A stretch of DNA of 64,000 nt from HLUCCA09 sp965277275 (GCA_965277275.1 CBDICG010000002.1:2542001-2606000), one strand, 5' to 3'. Shown: positions 8,063-17,641, counted from the first letter of the stretch. The notes: generated by a model not told the origin, from the sequence alone. A program made the numbers and translations.

Positions 8063-8908
8063 TCAGAGCGTGATCGGGTGCGCCTTTGCGAGTTGGTCGA
8101 AGGCGGCGAGGGTCTTGATCAGCGCGGGCATCTGATCGAGCGGGATCATGTTGGGGCCGTCGGAGGGCGCGGTGTCGGGTGTCGGGTGTGTCTCGATGAA
8201 GACGGCGGCAACGCCCACGGCCACGGCGGCCCGCGCCAGCACGGGGGCGAACTCGCGCTGGCCTCCCGACGCGCCGCCAAGGCCGCCGGGCTGTTGGACA
8301 GCGTGGGTCGCATCCATCACCACGGGCCATCCGGAGCGCGCCATGGTGGGCAAGGACCGCATATCCGCCACGAGTGTGTTGTAGCCGAAGCTCACGCCCC
8401 GCTCGGTCAGCAGGATCCGCGTGTTTCCCGTGCTCTTCACCTTCTCGGCGACGTGCTCCATGTCCCACGGCGCGAGGAACTGGCCCTTCTTGATGTTCAC
8501 CGCCGCCCCTGTCTCGCCCGCGGCCAGCAGAAGGTCCGTCTGGCGGCAGAGGAAGGCGGGGATCTGCAGGATGTCCACGGCCTCGGCGGCGGGGGCGCAT
8601 TGGTCGGGGGCGTGGACGTCCGTCAGGACGGGGCAGCCCACCTCGCGCCGGATATCCGCCAGCACCGCAAGCCCGCTTTCGAGCCCCAAGCCGCGCTGGC
8701 CGGAAACGGAAGTGCGGTTGGCCTTGTCGTAGCTCGCCTTGAAGACGTAGCCTACGCCCGCTTCGCGACAGGCCTCGGCCATGGCGCCCGCTATGTCTAG
8801 CGCGTGCTGGCGACCCTCAAGCTGGCAGGGCCCCGCAATCACGACGAGGGGCGCGTCGCTTGCGAACGTGACGGGGCTGGTGTCCGGCCCGACGGTGACG
8901 CGCTGCAT
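8063..8908 (-). CDS. kdsA: 3-deoxy-8-phosphooctulonate (KDO8P) synthase
   Basis: The protein has 281 residues: VVIAGPCQLEGRQHAL, FKASYDKANRTS, VLTDVHAPDQC, QIPAFLCRQTDLLLAAGET, NIKKGQF, the (A/P)-F-I-E-T-H end motif and DGPNMIPLDQM. It condenses phosphoenolpyruvate with arabinose 5-phosphate to Kdo 8-phosphate in the cytoplasm, feeding LPS core or Kdo-linked capsule. The ATG at 8908 follows GGAGGA. It lies 43 bases after the KpsE-like gene in the same direction. That suggests Kdo made here supplies the lipid anchor of the exported polysaccharide. Confidence 0.95.
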   Translation of the reverse strand: MQRVTVGPDTSPVTFASDAPLVVIAGPCQLEGRQHALDIAGAMAEACREAGVGYVFKASYDKANRTSVSGQRGLGLESGLAVLADIRREVGCPVLTDVHAPDQCAPAAEAVDILQIPAFLCRQTDLLLAAGETGAAVNIKKGQFLAPWDMEHVAEKVKSTGNTRILLTERGVSFGYNTLVADMRSLPTMARSGWPVVMDATHAVQQPGGLGGASGGQREFAPVLARAAVAVGVAAVFIETHPTPDTAPSDGPNMIPLDQMPALIKTLAAFDQLAKAHPITL

Positions 8909-8951
8909 GGCATCCTCCCTTGGCAAGCCGCGCGCCGGGCGCGGCACGCGG

Positions 8952-10601
8952 TCAGGACGAGACTTGTTCGCGCAGCACGGACGCCGTCAGCGAGAGCATG
9001 AGGTAGATACCGCCAAAGATCACAAACGCAAGCGCCGTGTTCTCGAATGCGCGCGGGTAGGTCGGCTCGTCCGGGGCGACGGGCGACACGCCGATGGCCA
9101 TGTAGCGGGTCTGCCGGTTGGCCTCGATCCGCGCGGTTTCGAGTTGTTGAGCGGCCTGTTGCAACAGAAGCTGACGCGTCGCGAGATCGGCCTCGGCGAT
9201 GCGCAACTCGCCCGAGACACGCGCCAGCGAGGCCGCCCCGCCGGTGCTCTCGGTCATCGAGCCGCGCAACTGGGAGATCAGGGCATCGAGCCGCTCGATC
9301 TCGCCCTCGACACCCGCGACGCGGGCCTGGCTCGGCCGCGTGTTGGAGAGCAGTTGCTGCAGTTCGAGCTGTTTCTGGCGCAGTTGCACTTCGAAGGTTG
9401 TGATCTGCTGCATCAGGCTGCCCGTTTCCGAAACGGGGTCGAGCACTCCAAGCTGTTCCTGCAGCTCCAGCACCCGCTCCTGCGCCTGCCGGACCCGCAC
9501 CTCGGCCTGTTCGAAATTGTCCATCGCGCCGTCCATCTGGTCCGATCGGAGGCGCGCGGTCAGGTTGTCAACCTGCTCCTCGGCATAGCTGATCAACGCC
9601 TCGGAAAACTGTTGGCTCGCCTCGGGGGAGGCCGCGACGACCTCCATCTTGAGGATGCCCTCGGTCGGGTCGAACGCGACCTTCACGTTGCGCGAGTAGA
9701 GCTTGTAGGCCTCCTCGTTGCTGGCATCCGAGGGCAGCTTCTGGATCGCGTCGATCCAGTCCTGGCTGAAATGGGATTTGTAGCCGCGATCCGTGTCGAG
9801 GCGCAGCATCGCATCGCGCGACATCAGGTAGGATTGCACGGTCGTGCTGTCCTGCTGCACCGCGAGCCCGGTGCCGCGAAAGAGCCCGCCGATGCCGCCC
9901 CCCGCGCCGCCGTCCGCTTGCTGGATGACAAACTCCGAGTGGGTGGCATACATCGGCGTCGCCACGCTGGAGAAGTACCAGCCGGCGATGATCGTTGGCA
10001 GCGCAACGAAAAAGGCGAGCCGGGCGAGCAGCAGGCTGATCTTGCGCCGACGGCGCTTGGCAATGTCCTGCTGGATCTTGAAGATCTCGCCCGCGCGATC
10101 CTCGGGGATCTTGATGCCCGGCATCGCGGGCTGGGCGATCGCGGGGGTGGCGGGCTCGGCCACGGTCGTCGGCAGGTTGGTCGGCGCAGCGCCGGGGGCC
10201 TCGGGCGCCGACTTGACGATGTCGAGCATGTTGGCGCGGCTGAACGGGTCGATCCCCTTGGCGCGCAGCAGGCGCACCGCGTCGAAATCGGATGTCGGCG
10301 CCAGCCCGTGCTTGTGCGCCACGCGCCGGGCCATGCGAAGCTGCCGGCCCGTGAGCCCCTCGCGACGGATGGCGGCGATCTGCGTTTCACTGTCGACCTC
10401 GGCGGCGGAGGCGATATCGCCGGTCTGCACCGGCGTGGCCGGAGCCGGCACCGCCGTGCCGGAGCCACCGGCGGCCGCGACCGCCTGCGTGGCACCGCCC
10501 TGCATCTGCGAGAGCGTTTCCTTTCGGACGGTGGCCGGGTCGACCCCCTCGACAAGCGGGGTGCCGGGGCGGGAGCGATACTTCAGAGCCTTAGCTTTCA
10601 T
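8952..10601 (-). CDS. kpsE: KpsE/CtrB-like capsule export inner-membrane protein with long N-terminal extension
   Basis: The protein has 549 residues. The C-terminal part resembles polysaccharide co-polymerase/export proteins of the KpsE type: a first membrane helix near residue 195-215 (ISLLLARLAFFVALPTIIAG), a large periplasmic region with coiled coil (about 340-480, rich in Gln/Glu/Leu), and a last helix near the C-terminus. The first 190 residues are extra compared with enteric KpsE: an Ala/Pro-rich linker and a small helical unit around LTGRQLRMARRVAHKHGLAP. The start lies inside the kpsT end (overlap of about 11 bases; ATG at 10607 is an alternative). It couples the ABC exporter to the outer-membrane channel. 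Confidence 0.85.
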   Translation of the reverse strand: MKAKALKYRSRPGTPLVEGVDPATVRKETLSQMQGGATQAVAAAGGSGTAVPAPATPVQTGDIASAAEVDSETQIAAIRREGLTGRQLRMARRVAHKHGLAPTSDFDAVRLLRAKGIDPFSRANMLDIVKSAPEAPGAAPTNLPTTVAEPATPAIAQPAMPGIKIPEDRAGEIFKIQQDIAKRRRRKISLLLARLAFFVALPTIIAGWYFSSVATPMYATHSEFVIQQADGGAGGGIGGLFRGTGLAVQQDSTTVQSYLMSRDAMLRLDTDRGYKSHFSQDWIDAIQKLPSDASNEEAYKLYSRNVKVAFDPTEGILKMEVVAASPEASQQFSEALISYAEEQVDNLTARLRSDQMDGAMDNFEQAEVRVRQAQERVLELQEQLGVLDPVSETGSLMQQITTFEVQLRQKQLELQQLLSNTRPSQARVAGVEGEIERLDALISQLRGSMTESTGGAASLARVSGELRIAEADLATRQLLLQQAAQQLETARIEANRQTRYMAIGVSPVAPDEPTYPRAFENTALAFVIFGGIYLMLSLTASVLREQVSS

Positions 10602-11244
10602 AGTCATAGAGAACCTTGGCCTCCTCAAGCGTATCGAACTGGTAGAGCTTTCCGTGCCGCAGGACAGCGGCCGAGCGCGCGAACTTCTCAAGTGTGCGCG
10701 CCTGGTGGGACACGATCACAACGGTCGTGTCCTTCAGTCGCTCGCGCAGGATCGAACCTGCCTTTCGGTTGAAATCCACGTCGGTGGTGTGGGGCATGCC
10801 CTCGTCGATCAGGTAGACGTCGAAGTCGAGCGCCAACATCAGCGAAAAACAGAACCTCGCGCGCATGCCCTGGCTGTAGGTGCCCACGGGCATGTCGAAA
10901 TACTCCTCGATCCCGGTGAGCCAGCGTGAAAACGCCTCGACGTAATCGGGGTCGAGACCATAGAGCCGGGCGATGTAGCGGGCGTTTTCCATGCCGGAGT
11001 GCCGGTTGACCACGCCGCCCATGAAGCCGAGCGGGAAGGAGACGTTGCACATGCGGCGGATTTCGCCTTCGTCGGGTTTTTCGAGGCCGGCGAGCATGTT
11101 GATGAGCGTGGTCTTGCCCGTACCATTGGGCGCAAGAATGCCGATGGAGTTGCCCAACTCCACCCGAAGGCTCGCCCGGTCCAGGATCACCTTGCGCTGG
11201 GTGCCTGTCCAGAACGACTTGCTGACATTGCTCAACTCGATCAT
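10591..11244 (-). CDS. kpsT: Polysaccharide ABC exporter ATP-binding protein
   Basis: The protein has 217 residues, normal for KpsT. It has Walker A GILAPNGTGKTTLINML, a degenerate signature YSQGMRARFCFSLML, Walker B FDVYLIDEGMP and switch His in VIVSHQ. It energises export of capsule or other surface polysaccharide at the inner membrane. The start at 11244 gives the usual MIELSNVSKSF N-terminus; upstream in-frame starts exist at 11289 and a TTG at 11328. The KpsM permease that should pair with it is not in the flanking sequence. Confidence 0.88.
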   Translation of the reverse strand: MIELSNVSKSFWTGTQRKVILDRASLRVELGNSIGILAPNGTGKTTLINMLAGLEKPDEGEIRRMCNVSFPLGFMGGVVNRHSGMENARYIARLYGLDPDYVEAFSRWLTGIEEYFDMPVGTYSQGMRARFCFSLMLALDFDVYLIDEGMPHTTDVDFNRKAGSILRERLKDTTVVIVSHQARTLEKFARSAAVLRHGKLYQFDTLEEAKVLYDYES

Positions 11245-11380
11245 CGACCAGTCCACGGAGCGCGCTTCGTACAGCAGATAGGCGCGCATTCTGGCGATAG
11301 TATGTCTGCCAGAAAGGTAAATGTTCAATGGAGAGCAGCAATCGCCTTGCGGCGTGGTGCTGCAGCGTTAGCTCCGCGCC

Positions 11381-12031
11381 ATGGTTGGGGCAGTCGATAC
11401 ATCGGGCGGTGCGGGCGTGCAGGAGCGGATTGCGGGCTGCCGGATCTGCGCGGAGCGCTTCGCGGCGACAGCCACGGCCCATGCCCCGCGACCGGTTGTC
11501 TGGTTTGGGCCCGGTGCGCGCATTCTGCTGGCCGGGCAGGCGCCCGGCGCGCGCGTCCATGCGAGCGGGCGTCCGTTCGACGACCCATCGGGAGAGAGGT
11601 TGCGGGCGTGGATGGGGATCGACGCGGCGACCTTCTATGACAGGGCGCGCGTGGCGATCCTGCCGATGGCCTTCTGTTTCCCCGGCTACGGCGTCAGGGG
11701 GTCGGATCTGCCACCGCCGCCGATCTGCGCACGAACCTGGCACGGCCCGGCCATGGACACGGTGGGAGATGTGCCGCTGACGCTCCTGATCGGGGGCTAC
11801 GCGCATCGGTACCACCTGGGCCGCGCGGGCGCGGCGGGCGGGGTGACGGCGACGGTGGCGCGGTGGCGTGACCATGCGCCGGGTGTCTTCCCCTTGCCAC
11901 ATCCTTCGTGGCGCAATACCGCGTGGTTGAAGAAGAATTCCTGGTTCGAGGCGGAGTTGCTGCCGGTGTTGCGCACCCGTGTTGCGGCGGTCCTGGGGCA
12001 ATCGAAAGGGCAAGCGGATGGACAGAGCTGA
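11381..12031 (+). CDS. Uracil-DNA glycosylase superfamily protein
   Basis: The protein has 216 residues. It has an N-terminal CRICAERF cysteine motif, GARILLAGQAPGARVHASG (UDG motif 1 region), FDDPSGERLRAWMG, and a C-terminal FPLPHPSWRN (motif 2 region, His). The gene is of the type often annotated as 'uracil-DNA glycosylase family'. Only two cysteines of a possible Fe-S site are obvious (CxxC), so classical family 4 or 5 membership is unsure. Uracil excision is inferred from the fold only. It is divergent to kpsT and overlaps the next gene by 14 bases. Confidence 0.75.
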   Translation: MVGAVDTSGGAGVQERIAGCRICAERFAATATAHAPRPVVWFGPGARILLAGQAPGARVHASGRPFDDPSGERLRAWMGIDAATFYDRARVAILPMAFCFPGYGVRGSDLPPPPICARTWHGPAMDTVGDVPLTLLIGGYAHRYHLGRAGAAGGVTATVARWRDHAPGVFPLPHPSWRNTAWLKKNSWFEAELLPVLRTRVAAVLGQSKGQADGQS

Positions 12032-12806
12032 GACAGCGCTCGATGCGGCTTACCTGGCGATGAGCGCCGAGGCTGAAGACGATACCGCGCGGCTGACCTT
12101 CTATGAACGTCTGGCAGAGGGCGAGCTCTTCATGATGCTTGCCGCCGAGCCGGTCGGTGAGACGGTGGAGCCGCGGATCTTTCCGCTCGAAGATGGGCCC
12201 TACGTGCTGGTCTACGATCTGGAGGAGCGGCTGGCGCACTTTGCCGGAGGCCCGGCGCCCTATGCGGCGCTGCCGGGCCGCCGGGTCGCGGAGCTCCTGA
12301 AGGGGCAGGGGATCGGGCTCGGGCTGAACCTCGGCGGTGCACCTTCGGAGATGCTGCTGCCGCCCGAGGCCGTCGACTGGCTGGCAGAGACACTGGCCGC
12401 GCGCCCGGCACTGGCCGAAGCGCTGCCGCGCGAGCTTGCGGCACCCGCGAACCTGCCCGAGGCTCTCCTGACCGCGCTCGACGCGAAACTTGCGCGGATG
12501 GGCGGGCTCGCGACGTGCGCCTATCTCGCGGCGGTTACCTATGACGGCGGTGCGCGCTCGCATATCCTTGCCTTCGTCGCACCGGCCGAGGGCGCCGAAG
12601 ACGTGCTGTCACGCGCGGTGGGCGAAGCGCTGACCTTCTCCGGGCTGGAGGCGGGGACGCTGGATGTCGCCTTTCTGCCGGCCGCCCACGTGCTGACCGC
12701 GCGCCTCGCTCGGGTCGCGCTGCGGTTCGACCTCCCGACACCGGCGATGCCGGACGTTCCAGGCGTGCCCGGATCCGACCCCGACACCCCGCCGCGCCTG
12801 CGCTGA
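12018..12806 (+). CDS. SseB-like N-terminal domain protein
   Basis: The protein has 262 residues. The N-terminal half (TARLTFYERLAEGELFMML, RIFPLEDGPYVLVYDLEERLAHFAG) matches the SseB N-terminal domain fold found in many soluble proteins of unknown role. The C-terminal half is Ala/Leu-rich with no motif I recognise. There is no signal peptide or membrane helix. The ATG at 12018 lies inside the UDG gene after AAGGG, so translation is coupled. Cellular function is unknown. Confidence 0.65.
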   Translation: MDRAETALDAAYLAMSAEAEDDTARLTFYERLAEGELFMMLAAEPVGETVEPRIFPLEDGPYVLVYDLEERLAHFAGGPAPYAALPGRRVAELLKGQGIGLGLNLGGAPSEMLLPPEAVDWLAETLAARPALAEALPRELAAPANLPEALLTALDAKLARMGGLATCAYLAAVTYDGGARSHILAFVAPAEGAEDVLSRAVGEALTFSGLEAGTLDVAFLPAAHVLTARLARVALRFDLPTPAMPDVPGVPGSDPDTPPRLR

Positions 12807-13047
12807 GCGGGGCACGCGGCGTGACCACACCGGATCGCTGTCGCCCATTGGGGCGGCGGCTTGGCGCCGTTGGCCGCTCCCTCGGCAAGTCGAGGCTCAG
12901 CGGAGCGGTGCCGCCCTGGCCCGATACGCAAAAGGGGTGCCCGGCCGCCTTCCCCGAGGATGCGGTGGCGCCGGCCCTCACCATGGGATCTTGCGAGATT
13001 GTCGTCAGGGCGCCCGACCCGTCGACGCTCGGCACGCCGCCGTTTGG

Positions 13048-13419
13048 TCAAGACGGAATCGCGACCCGATCGAACGCCGCCGCGATGACGCTGGCGTTGA
13101 GCGGCTTCTCGACGAAGGTCAGCCCCTCGTGCTCTGTCTCCATCTCGTGGCTGTTGTAGCCCGAGGCGAAGACCACCGAAATGCCACGCGCGAGCAGGCC
13201 CCGCCCGAATTCCAGGGACATCCCCTCACCGGCGATGTTCACATCCAGCAGGGCGCAATCGATCCGGTCTGCTTCCGCCTCGGCCAGCGCGGCGGCCCGG
13301 CGCAGGTTGTGCGCGACGTGCACACCCTGAAAGCCCATTTCCTCCAGGGTTTGAGCAGTGTCGAGGGCGATGATGATCTCGTCTTCGAGGTAGAGAATTG
13401 TCGAATTACTCGGCCGCAT
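13048..13419 (-). CDS. Single-domain response regulator
   Basis: The protein has 123 residues: acidic pocket YLEDE near the N-terminus, phospho-acceptor Asp in CALLDVNIAG (about residue 59), Ser/Thr position in VVFASGYN, and Lys in FVEKPLN. There is no output domain. It overlaps the stop of the HWE kinase, so it is the obvious phosphoryl acceptor. A GTG at 13423-13425 adds two residues. Receivers of this type next to HWE kinases often act as phosphate sinks or feed the PhyR/EcfG stress pathway; that is inference here. Confidence 0.88.
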   Translation of the reverse strand: MRPSNSTILYLEDEIIIALDTAQTLEEMGFQGVHVAHNLRRAAALAEAEADRIDCALLDVNIAGEGMSLEFGRGLLARGISVVFASGYNSHEMETEHEGLTFVEKPLNASVIAAAFDRVAIPS

Positions 13420-16400
13420 CGTCACTCGCGTCTGATAGGCTGTCCCGCGCTATCGCATAATCGAACTCCATCGAACAGCGGAGTCCTTCGGGCAACCACT
13501 CCATCGAGACATCGCCTTCCAGACCTCCTTCGATTGTCGAGACAATCAGCTGGCTGCCGAAGCCTGCGTTGCCGGGCTCCGAAACGGGCGGGCCGTCCGA
13601 CTCGATCCAGATCATCCGGATCCGTTCGCCTTCGCCTTCGTCTACCCGGCTCCAGGACAGCGATACCGAGCCCGTCTCGTTGGAGAAAGCGCCGTACTTC
13701 GCGGCGTTCGTGCCCAGCTCGTGGACAGCCATTCCGATGGCCAGCGTCGCGCGCGCATTCAGCGGCAGGTCCGGGCCGCGCAAGTGCACCCTGTCCGCGC
13801 CATAGACGTGGGTCAGCTCCGGCTCGAGGATATCGCGGACGCGTGCCGAGCCCCAGTTCGCGGTCGTCAGCAGCTTGTGCGTGTTGGCAAGGGCCTCGAT
13901 GCGCTTGGCGAGGGTTTCAAAGACATGGGTATCCGTCTGGGCCTCGCGGCGGGCCCGGTTGACGAGCGCCAGCACGTTCGAGAGCATGTTCTTCACACGG
14001 TGCTGCAGCTCTTTCATCACGCGCTGCAACTCGCGGCTCATATCCGCCTGATGCGTCACATCGCGGACATTCAGGCCGACGGCGCGCACATTCGTACCGC
14101 CGCTCTCTTCGAAGATCGGGTACCAGTCGACCTCCCAGACACGCTCTTCCTCGGGGTGCGCCTCCGTCCGGCCGGAAATCCGCCGCTCCAGCACCGGCTT
14201 GCCGGTGGTCAGCACCATCGCGACCGGGTCCGTCAGCTGCTCGCGCAGGCGGGGCATCACCTCGCCAATGGAGCGGCCATGGTGATCCTCGATCCCGATC
14301 CCGTCGATCTCGGCCATGCGGCGATTGACCCGGAGAAAGCGCATATTCTGGTCCACGAGCGCCATGGCACCCGGCGAAACGCGGTAGAGTTCTTCGATCT
14401 CGGCGAGGTTCTTCTGGGCGAGCATGCGCTGTTTTTCAATCTCGCGCGCGTAAGAGCGCAGCTCGGTCACGTCTGTGAGTGTGAAGACGACGCCTGTTAC
14501 GGGCGATCCGTCCGTCCGGTACGGCAGGACCCGCAGCACCAGCTCGGCGTTGCCATCGGCGGTCTGCAGCTCCGTTTCCTGCGGATGGCTTGTCTCCAAT
14601 ACCTGCTGCGCCAGCTCGACCAGCGTGACCATCGAGATATCTGCGCCGATGTCGTCGATCCGGCGGCCACGGTCGAGTTCGACAAAGCGGAAATGGGCCT
14701 GGGCCTCGGGCGTGAACGAACGCAGGCGCAGGTCCTCGTCGAGAAAGACCGTCGGGATGCGCGTGGAACGGATGAAGTTCGACAGGTCGGAATTGACCTC
14801 GTTGAGCTCCGCGACCTTGTTTTGCAGCTCTTCGTTGATTGTCGAGAGCTCTTCGTTGGCCGATTGCAGCTCCTCGTTCATCGACATCATTTCCTCGTTC
14901 GAGGATTTCAGCTCCTCGTTCGAGGTTTCGAGCTCTTCGACGGTGGTGCGGATCGTCTGACGCGCCCCGTCGAGCTGTTCTTCGAGGTCGCGCACATAGT
15001 CGGTGATGCCCACGTCGTCCGTGTCACGGTGGCCGGGGCGATCCTCGCGGATGTCGAGGTAATCGCGCAGGACGAGCAGCGCGGTGTCGTCTTCCAGCCG
15101 TTCGATCGAAAGCACGATCCGCGCCATCGCACCGTCGATCTCGCCCTGGTACTCCCGCTCGGACCGGTCACCGCGCTCCGGCCGCAGGTTCACCAGCCGG
15201 CGCATCACCGCCTCCAGTTCGGGCCGGATAAGGTGCAGCACTCCCGTCTTCGTGGCGCCGGGCTTCACCGCGAGGTATTTCGCGGCGCCCTCGGAGGCAA
15301 AGATCACCTCGTTGGAGAGGTTGAGCACCAAGTAAGGCGGTACGTGGGTGGAAAGGAGCGTCCGCTCGTAGGACCGCTCCTGGAAATCGCCGCTGACGCC
15401 CTCGGCCTGCACGCTGGGCGATATCGTCGTAAGCACGACATTGGGCAGGTTGAGCGGTCGTGCCGGGCCGGGCCGACGCTGGAAAATGCGCGCGGGGCTG
15501 ACGAAATCGGCGAAGTAGCGCTGAAGGACGGGGGGGTTCTCCGAGGGGCCGATGAACAGGAAACCGCCTTCGCGCAGGGCATAGTGAAAGACGCGGACGG
15601 TGAGCTCCTGCAACACCTGGTCGAAGTAGATCGTGACATTGCGGCAGGATACGAGATCGAGCTTCGAGAACGGCGGGTCCTTGATGAGCGACTGGTTGGA
15701 GAACCGCACGATGTCGCGCAGCGTCGGCACGACTTCGTACCCGCCCGGTGTCGGGCGGAAATAGCGCTCCAGGTACTCCGCTGGCACTTCCTCGGCGATC
15801 GAATTGGGATAGACGCCGCGCCGCGCCACGCGCAGGGCGTCGTCGTCGATATCGGTGCCGAACACGGCCACGCGGGGCGCGGCATCGACCCGGCTCACCT
15901 CTTCGGCGAGGAGGATCGCGATGGAATAGGCTTCCTGCCCGGTTGAGCAGCCGGGCACCCACACGCGGATCTCTTCGTCGGTTTCACGGGCCTGAATGAT
16001 CTTTGGCAGCACGTTCTCGCGCAGCGACTCGAAGTACTCCGCGTCGCGAAAGAAGGATGTGACGTTGATCAGAAGGTCGCGGAAGAGACGCCCGGCCTCG
16101 CCCTTGTTGTCGATCAGTTCCTTCAGGTAGCCCGCCGGCGTGTCGATCCCGAGCACGGACATGCGTACCGCCAGCCGGCGCAGGAACGTCCCTTCCTTGT
16201 AATGCGCGAAATCGTGGCCGGTGCGGTAGCGCACATGCTTGGCTACCCGCTCGATGAATTCGGCGTCGTTTCGGATCGAGGGCTCGATCCCGGATCGGCG
16301 ATTGAAGTAATCGTTGACCACGTCGACCATTTCCGACGACGGCAGCACGAGGTCGACGGCCCCCGTGGCCAGTGCAGAGCGGGGCATGCCGTCGTACTTG

Positions 16401-16915
16401 GCCTGCTTGGGGTCCTGCACGAAGACGAGCCCGCCTGCTTCCTTGATCGCCTTCACGCCCACCGAGCCGTCCGATCCGGTGCCCGACAGGATGATGCCCG
16501 TCGCATTCGGCCCGCACGCGGCGGCGAGAGACTGCAAGAAACGGTCTATCGGGCGGCGCAGCCCGCGCGGGCTGTCGAACGTCTCTAGGTAGAGGCGCTG
16601 CCCCTCCAGCCGCAGTGAATAACCGGGTGGAATCAGATAGATGTTGCCCGATCGCACTTCCATTCCGTCGGTGATGGAGTGCACGGGAGTGCGGGTGCGC
16701 TTGGAGAGCAGCTCGGGCAGCAGGCTCTCATGATCGGGGTCGAGGTGCTGGACCAGAACGAGCGCGAGGTCGTGCCGTTCGGGAAGATGCGACAGCAGCG
16801 TCTGGAAAGCTTCCAGCCCGCCCGCGGACGCACCGACGCCAATGATGAGGGGGCTGGATCCCTCTTGTGCGAACATGTCCGCAACGTCCGCCTCTGCATC
16901 TTGGTCCTGCGGCAT
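13406..16915 (-). CDS. CheB-CheR-PAS-HWE hybrid sensor histidine kinase
   Basis: The protein has 1169 residues. Domains in order: CheB methylesterase (residues about 20-205; GVGASAGGLEAF, LVQHLDPDHES, ILSGTGSDGSVG); CheR methyltransferase (about 215-490; VWVPGCSTGQEAYSIAI, FGTDIDDDALRVARRGVY, LVSCRNVTIYF); a Glu/Asn/Ser-rich coiled coil (about 640-690, repeated NEEL); two PAS regions (about 700-810 and 835-950); HWE kinase (about 955-1165) with phospho-His 972 in ELQHRVKNM, N-box HELGTNAAKYGA and the WIESDGPPV signature. No transmembrane segment is seen, so it is cytosolic. It is divergent to the LOV gene, 62-80 bp away depending on the LOV start. Confidence 0.93.
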   Translation of the reverse strand: MPQDQDAEADVADMFAQEGSSPLIIGVGASAGGLEAFQTLLSHLPERHDLALVLVQHLDPDHESLLPELLSKRTRTPVHSITDGMEVRSGNIYLIPPGYSLRLEGQRLYLETFDSPRGLRRPIDRFLQSLAAACGPNATGIILSGTGSDGSVGVKAIKEAGGLVFVQDPKQAKYDGMPRSALATGAVDLVLPSSEMVDVVNDYFNRRSGIEPSIRNDAEFIERVAKHVRYRTGHDFAHYKEGTFLRRLAVRMSVLGIDTPAGYLKELIDNKGEAGRLFRDLLINVTSFFRDAEYFESLRENVLPKIIQARETDEEIRVWVPGCSTGQEAYSIAILLAEEVSRVDAAPRVAVFGTDIDDDALRVARRGVYPNSIAEEVPAEYLERYFRPTPGGYEVVPTLRDIVRFSNQSLIKDPPFSKLDLVSCRNVTIYFDQVLQELTVRVFHYALREGGFLFIGPSENPPVLQRYFADFVSPARIFQRRPGPARPLNLPNVVLTTISPSVQAEGVSGDFQERSYERTLLSTHVPPYLVLNLSNEVIFASEGAAKYLAVKPGATKTGVLHLIRPELEAVMRRLVNLRPERGDRSEREYQGEIDGAMARIVLSIERLEDDTALLVLRDYLDIREDRPGHRDTDDVGITDYVRDLEEQLDGARQTIRTTVEELETSNEELKSSNEEMMSMNEELQSANEELSTINEELQNKVAELNEVNSDLSNFIRSTRIPTVFLDEDLRLRSFTPEAQAHFRFVELDRGRRIDDIGADISMVTLVELAQQVLETSHPQETELQTADGNAELVLRVLPYRTDGSPVTGVVFTLTDVTELRSYAREIEKQRMLAQKNLAEIEELYRVSPGAMALVDQNMRFLRVNRRMAEIDGIGIEDHHGRSIGEVMPRLREQLTDPVAMVLTTGKPVLERRISGRTEAHPEEERVWEVDWYPIFEESGGTNVRAVGLNVRDVTHQADMSRELQRVMKELQHRVKNMLSNVLALVNRARREAQTDTHVFETLAKRIEALANTHKLLTTANWGSARVRDILEPELTHVYGADRVHLRGPDLPLNARATLAIGMAVHELGTNAAKYGAFSNETGSVSLSWSRVDEGEGERIRMIWIESDGPPVSEPGNAGFGSQLIVSTIEGGLEGDVSMEWLPEGLRCSMEFDYAIARDSLSDASDDAAE

Positions 16916-16998
16916 CTTTGAGAGCCCTGTTCAAACCTCTAAACGTCTGAACTATCCTATCGGTTGAGCTAAGGAATGTGGCAAAGACGCAAAGACCA

Positions 16999-17550
16999 AT
17001 GATCGACAACGATGATACCCAAGGCAAGGGGCCGGGCCTGCAACGGTTGCGGGAGCTCTTCGAACGCTCTCCCGTCGCCCTCACTCTTGCAGACACGTCC
17101 AAAGCGGATGCGCCGCTTATCCTCGTGAACTCCGCCTTTCTCGACCTGACCGGCTATGACGAAGAGGATGTCGTGGGGCGCAATTGCCGTTTCCTGCAGT
17201 CAGATCTGGAGAATTCCACACAACGCGCCGAAGTGCGCGAAGTGATGCAGCGCAACGGACAGGGGCAGGTCGTGTTCCGCAATCGCCGGAAAGACGGCAC
17301 CGCCTTCGACAACATGCTGTTCTTGCAGGCCCTCGTCGAGCGAGATGGCGGGACACGCTATTTCCTGGGGTCGCAGTTCCTGCTGGATCGGCGCACGACC
17401 GAGATGCAGATCGATCGCCATATGCATCACCTCGATATGGCCGTTGCGCGCGCGGTGGAGAACACCGCAAGCCTGCATGCCGAACAGCGCAGGATGCTGG
17501 CCCAGGCGGCCCACGCCGTTGCAACCGCGTGGCTCGCTCTGGGATCCTGA
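16999..17550 (+). CDS. Short LOV blue-light photoreceptor
   Basis: The protein has 183 residues (190 from a GTG at 16978, which sits too close to AAGGA). The LOV core runs from about residue 22 to 128. It contains the flavin-adduct motif GRNCRFLQ with Cys 63, NSAFLDLTGY, FRNRRKDGTAFDNMLFL and YFLGSQF. A C-terminal helical tail (MDMAV-like coil, then RRMLAQAAHAVATAW) resembles the short LOV protein of Rhodobacter sphaeroides. No effector domain is present. It is transcribed divergently from the CheB-CheR-HWE kinase, which suggests light input to that kinase through protein contact. Confidence 0.9.
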   Translation: MIDNDDTQGKGPGLQRLRELFERSPVALTLADTSKADAPLILVNSAFLDLTGYDEEDVVGRNCRFLQSDLENSTQRAEVREVMQRNGQGQVVFRNRRKDGTAFDNMLFLQALVERDGGTRYFLGSQFLLDRRTTEMQIDRHMHHLDMAVARAVENTASLHAEQRRMLAQAAHAVATAWLALGS

Positions 17551-17641
17551 CGGCGCAGCAGACGTAGCGCCAACGGGTGCCGGGCTCCCTGCGGCGCTGT
17601 GGCCCGTTTGGTGCGCGCATCCCACGCAACGGGGGAGGCCG

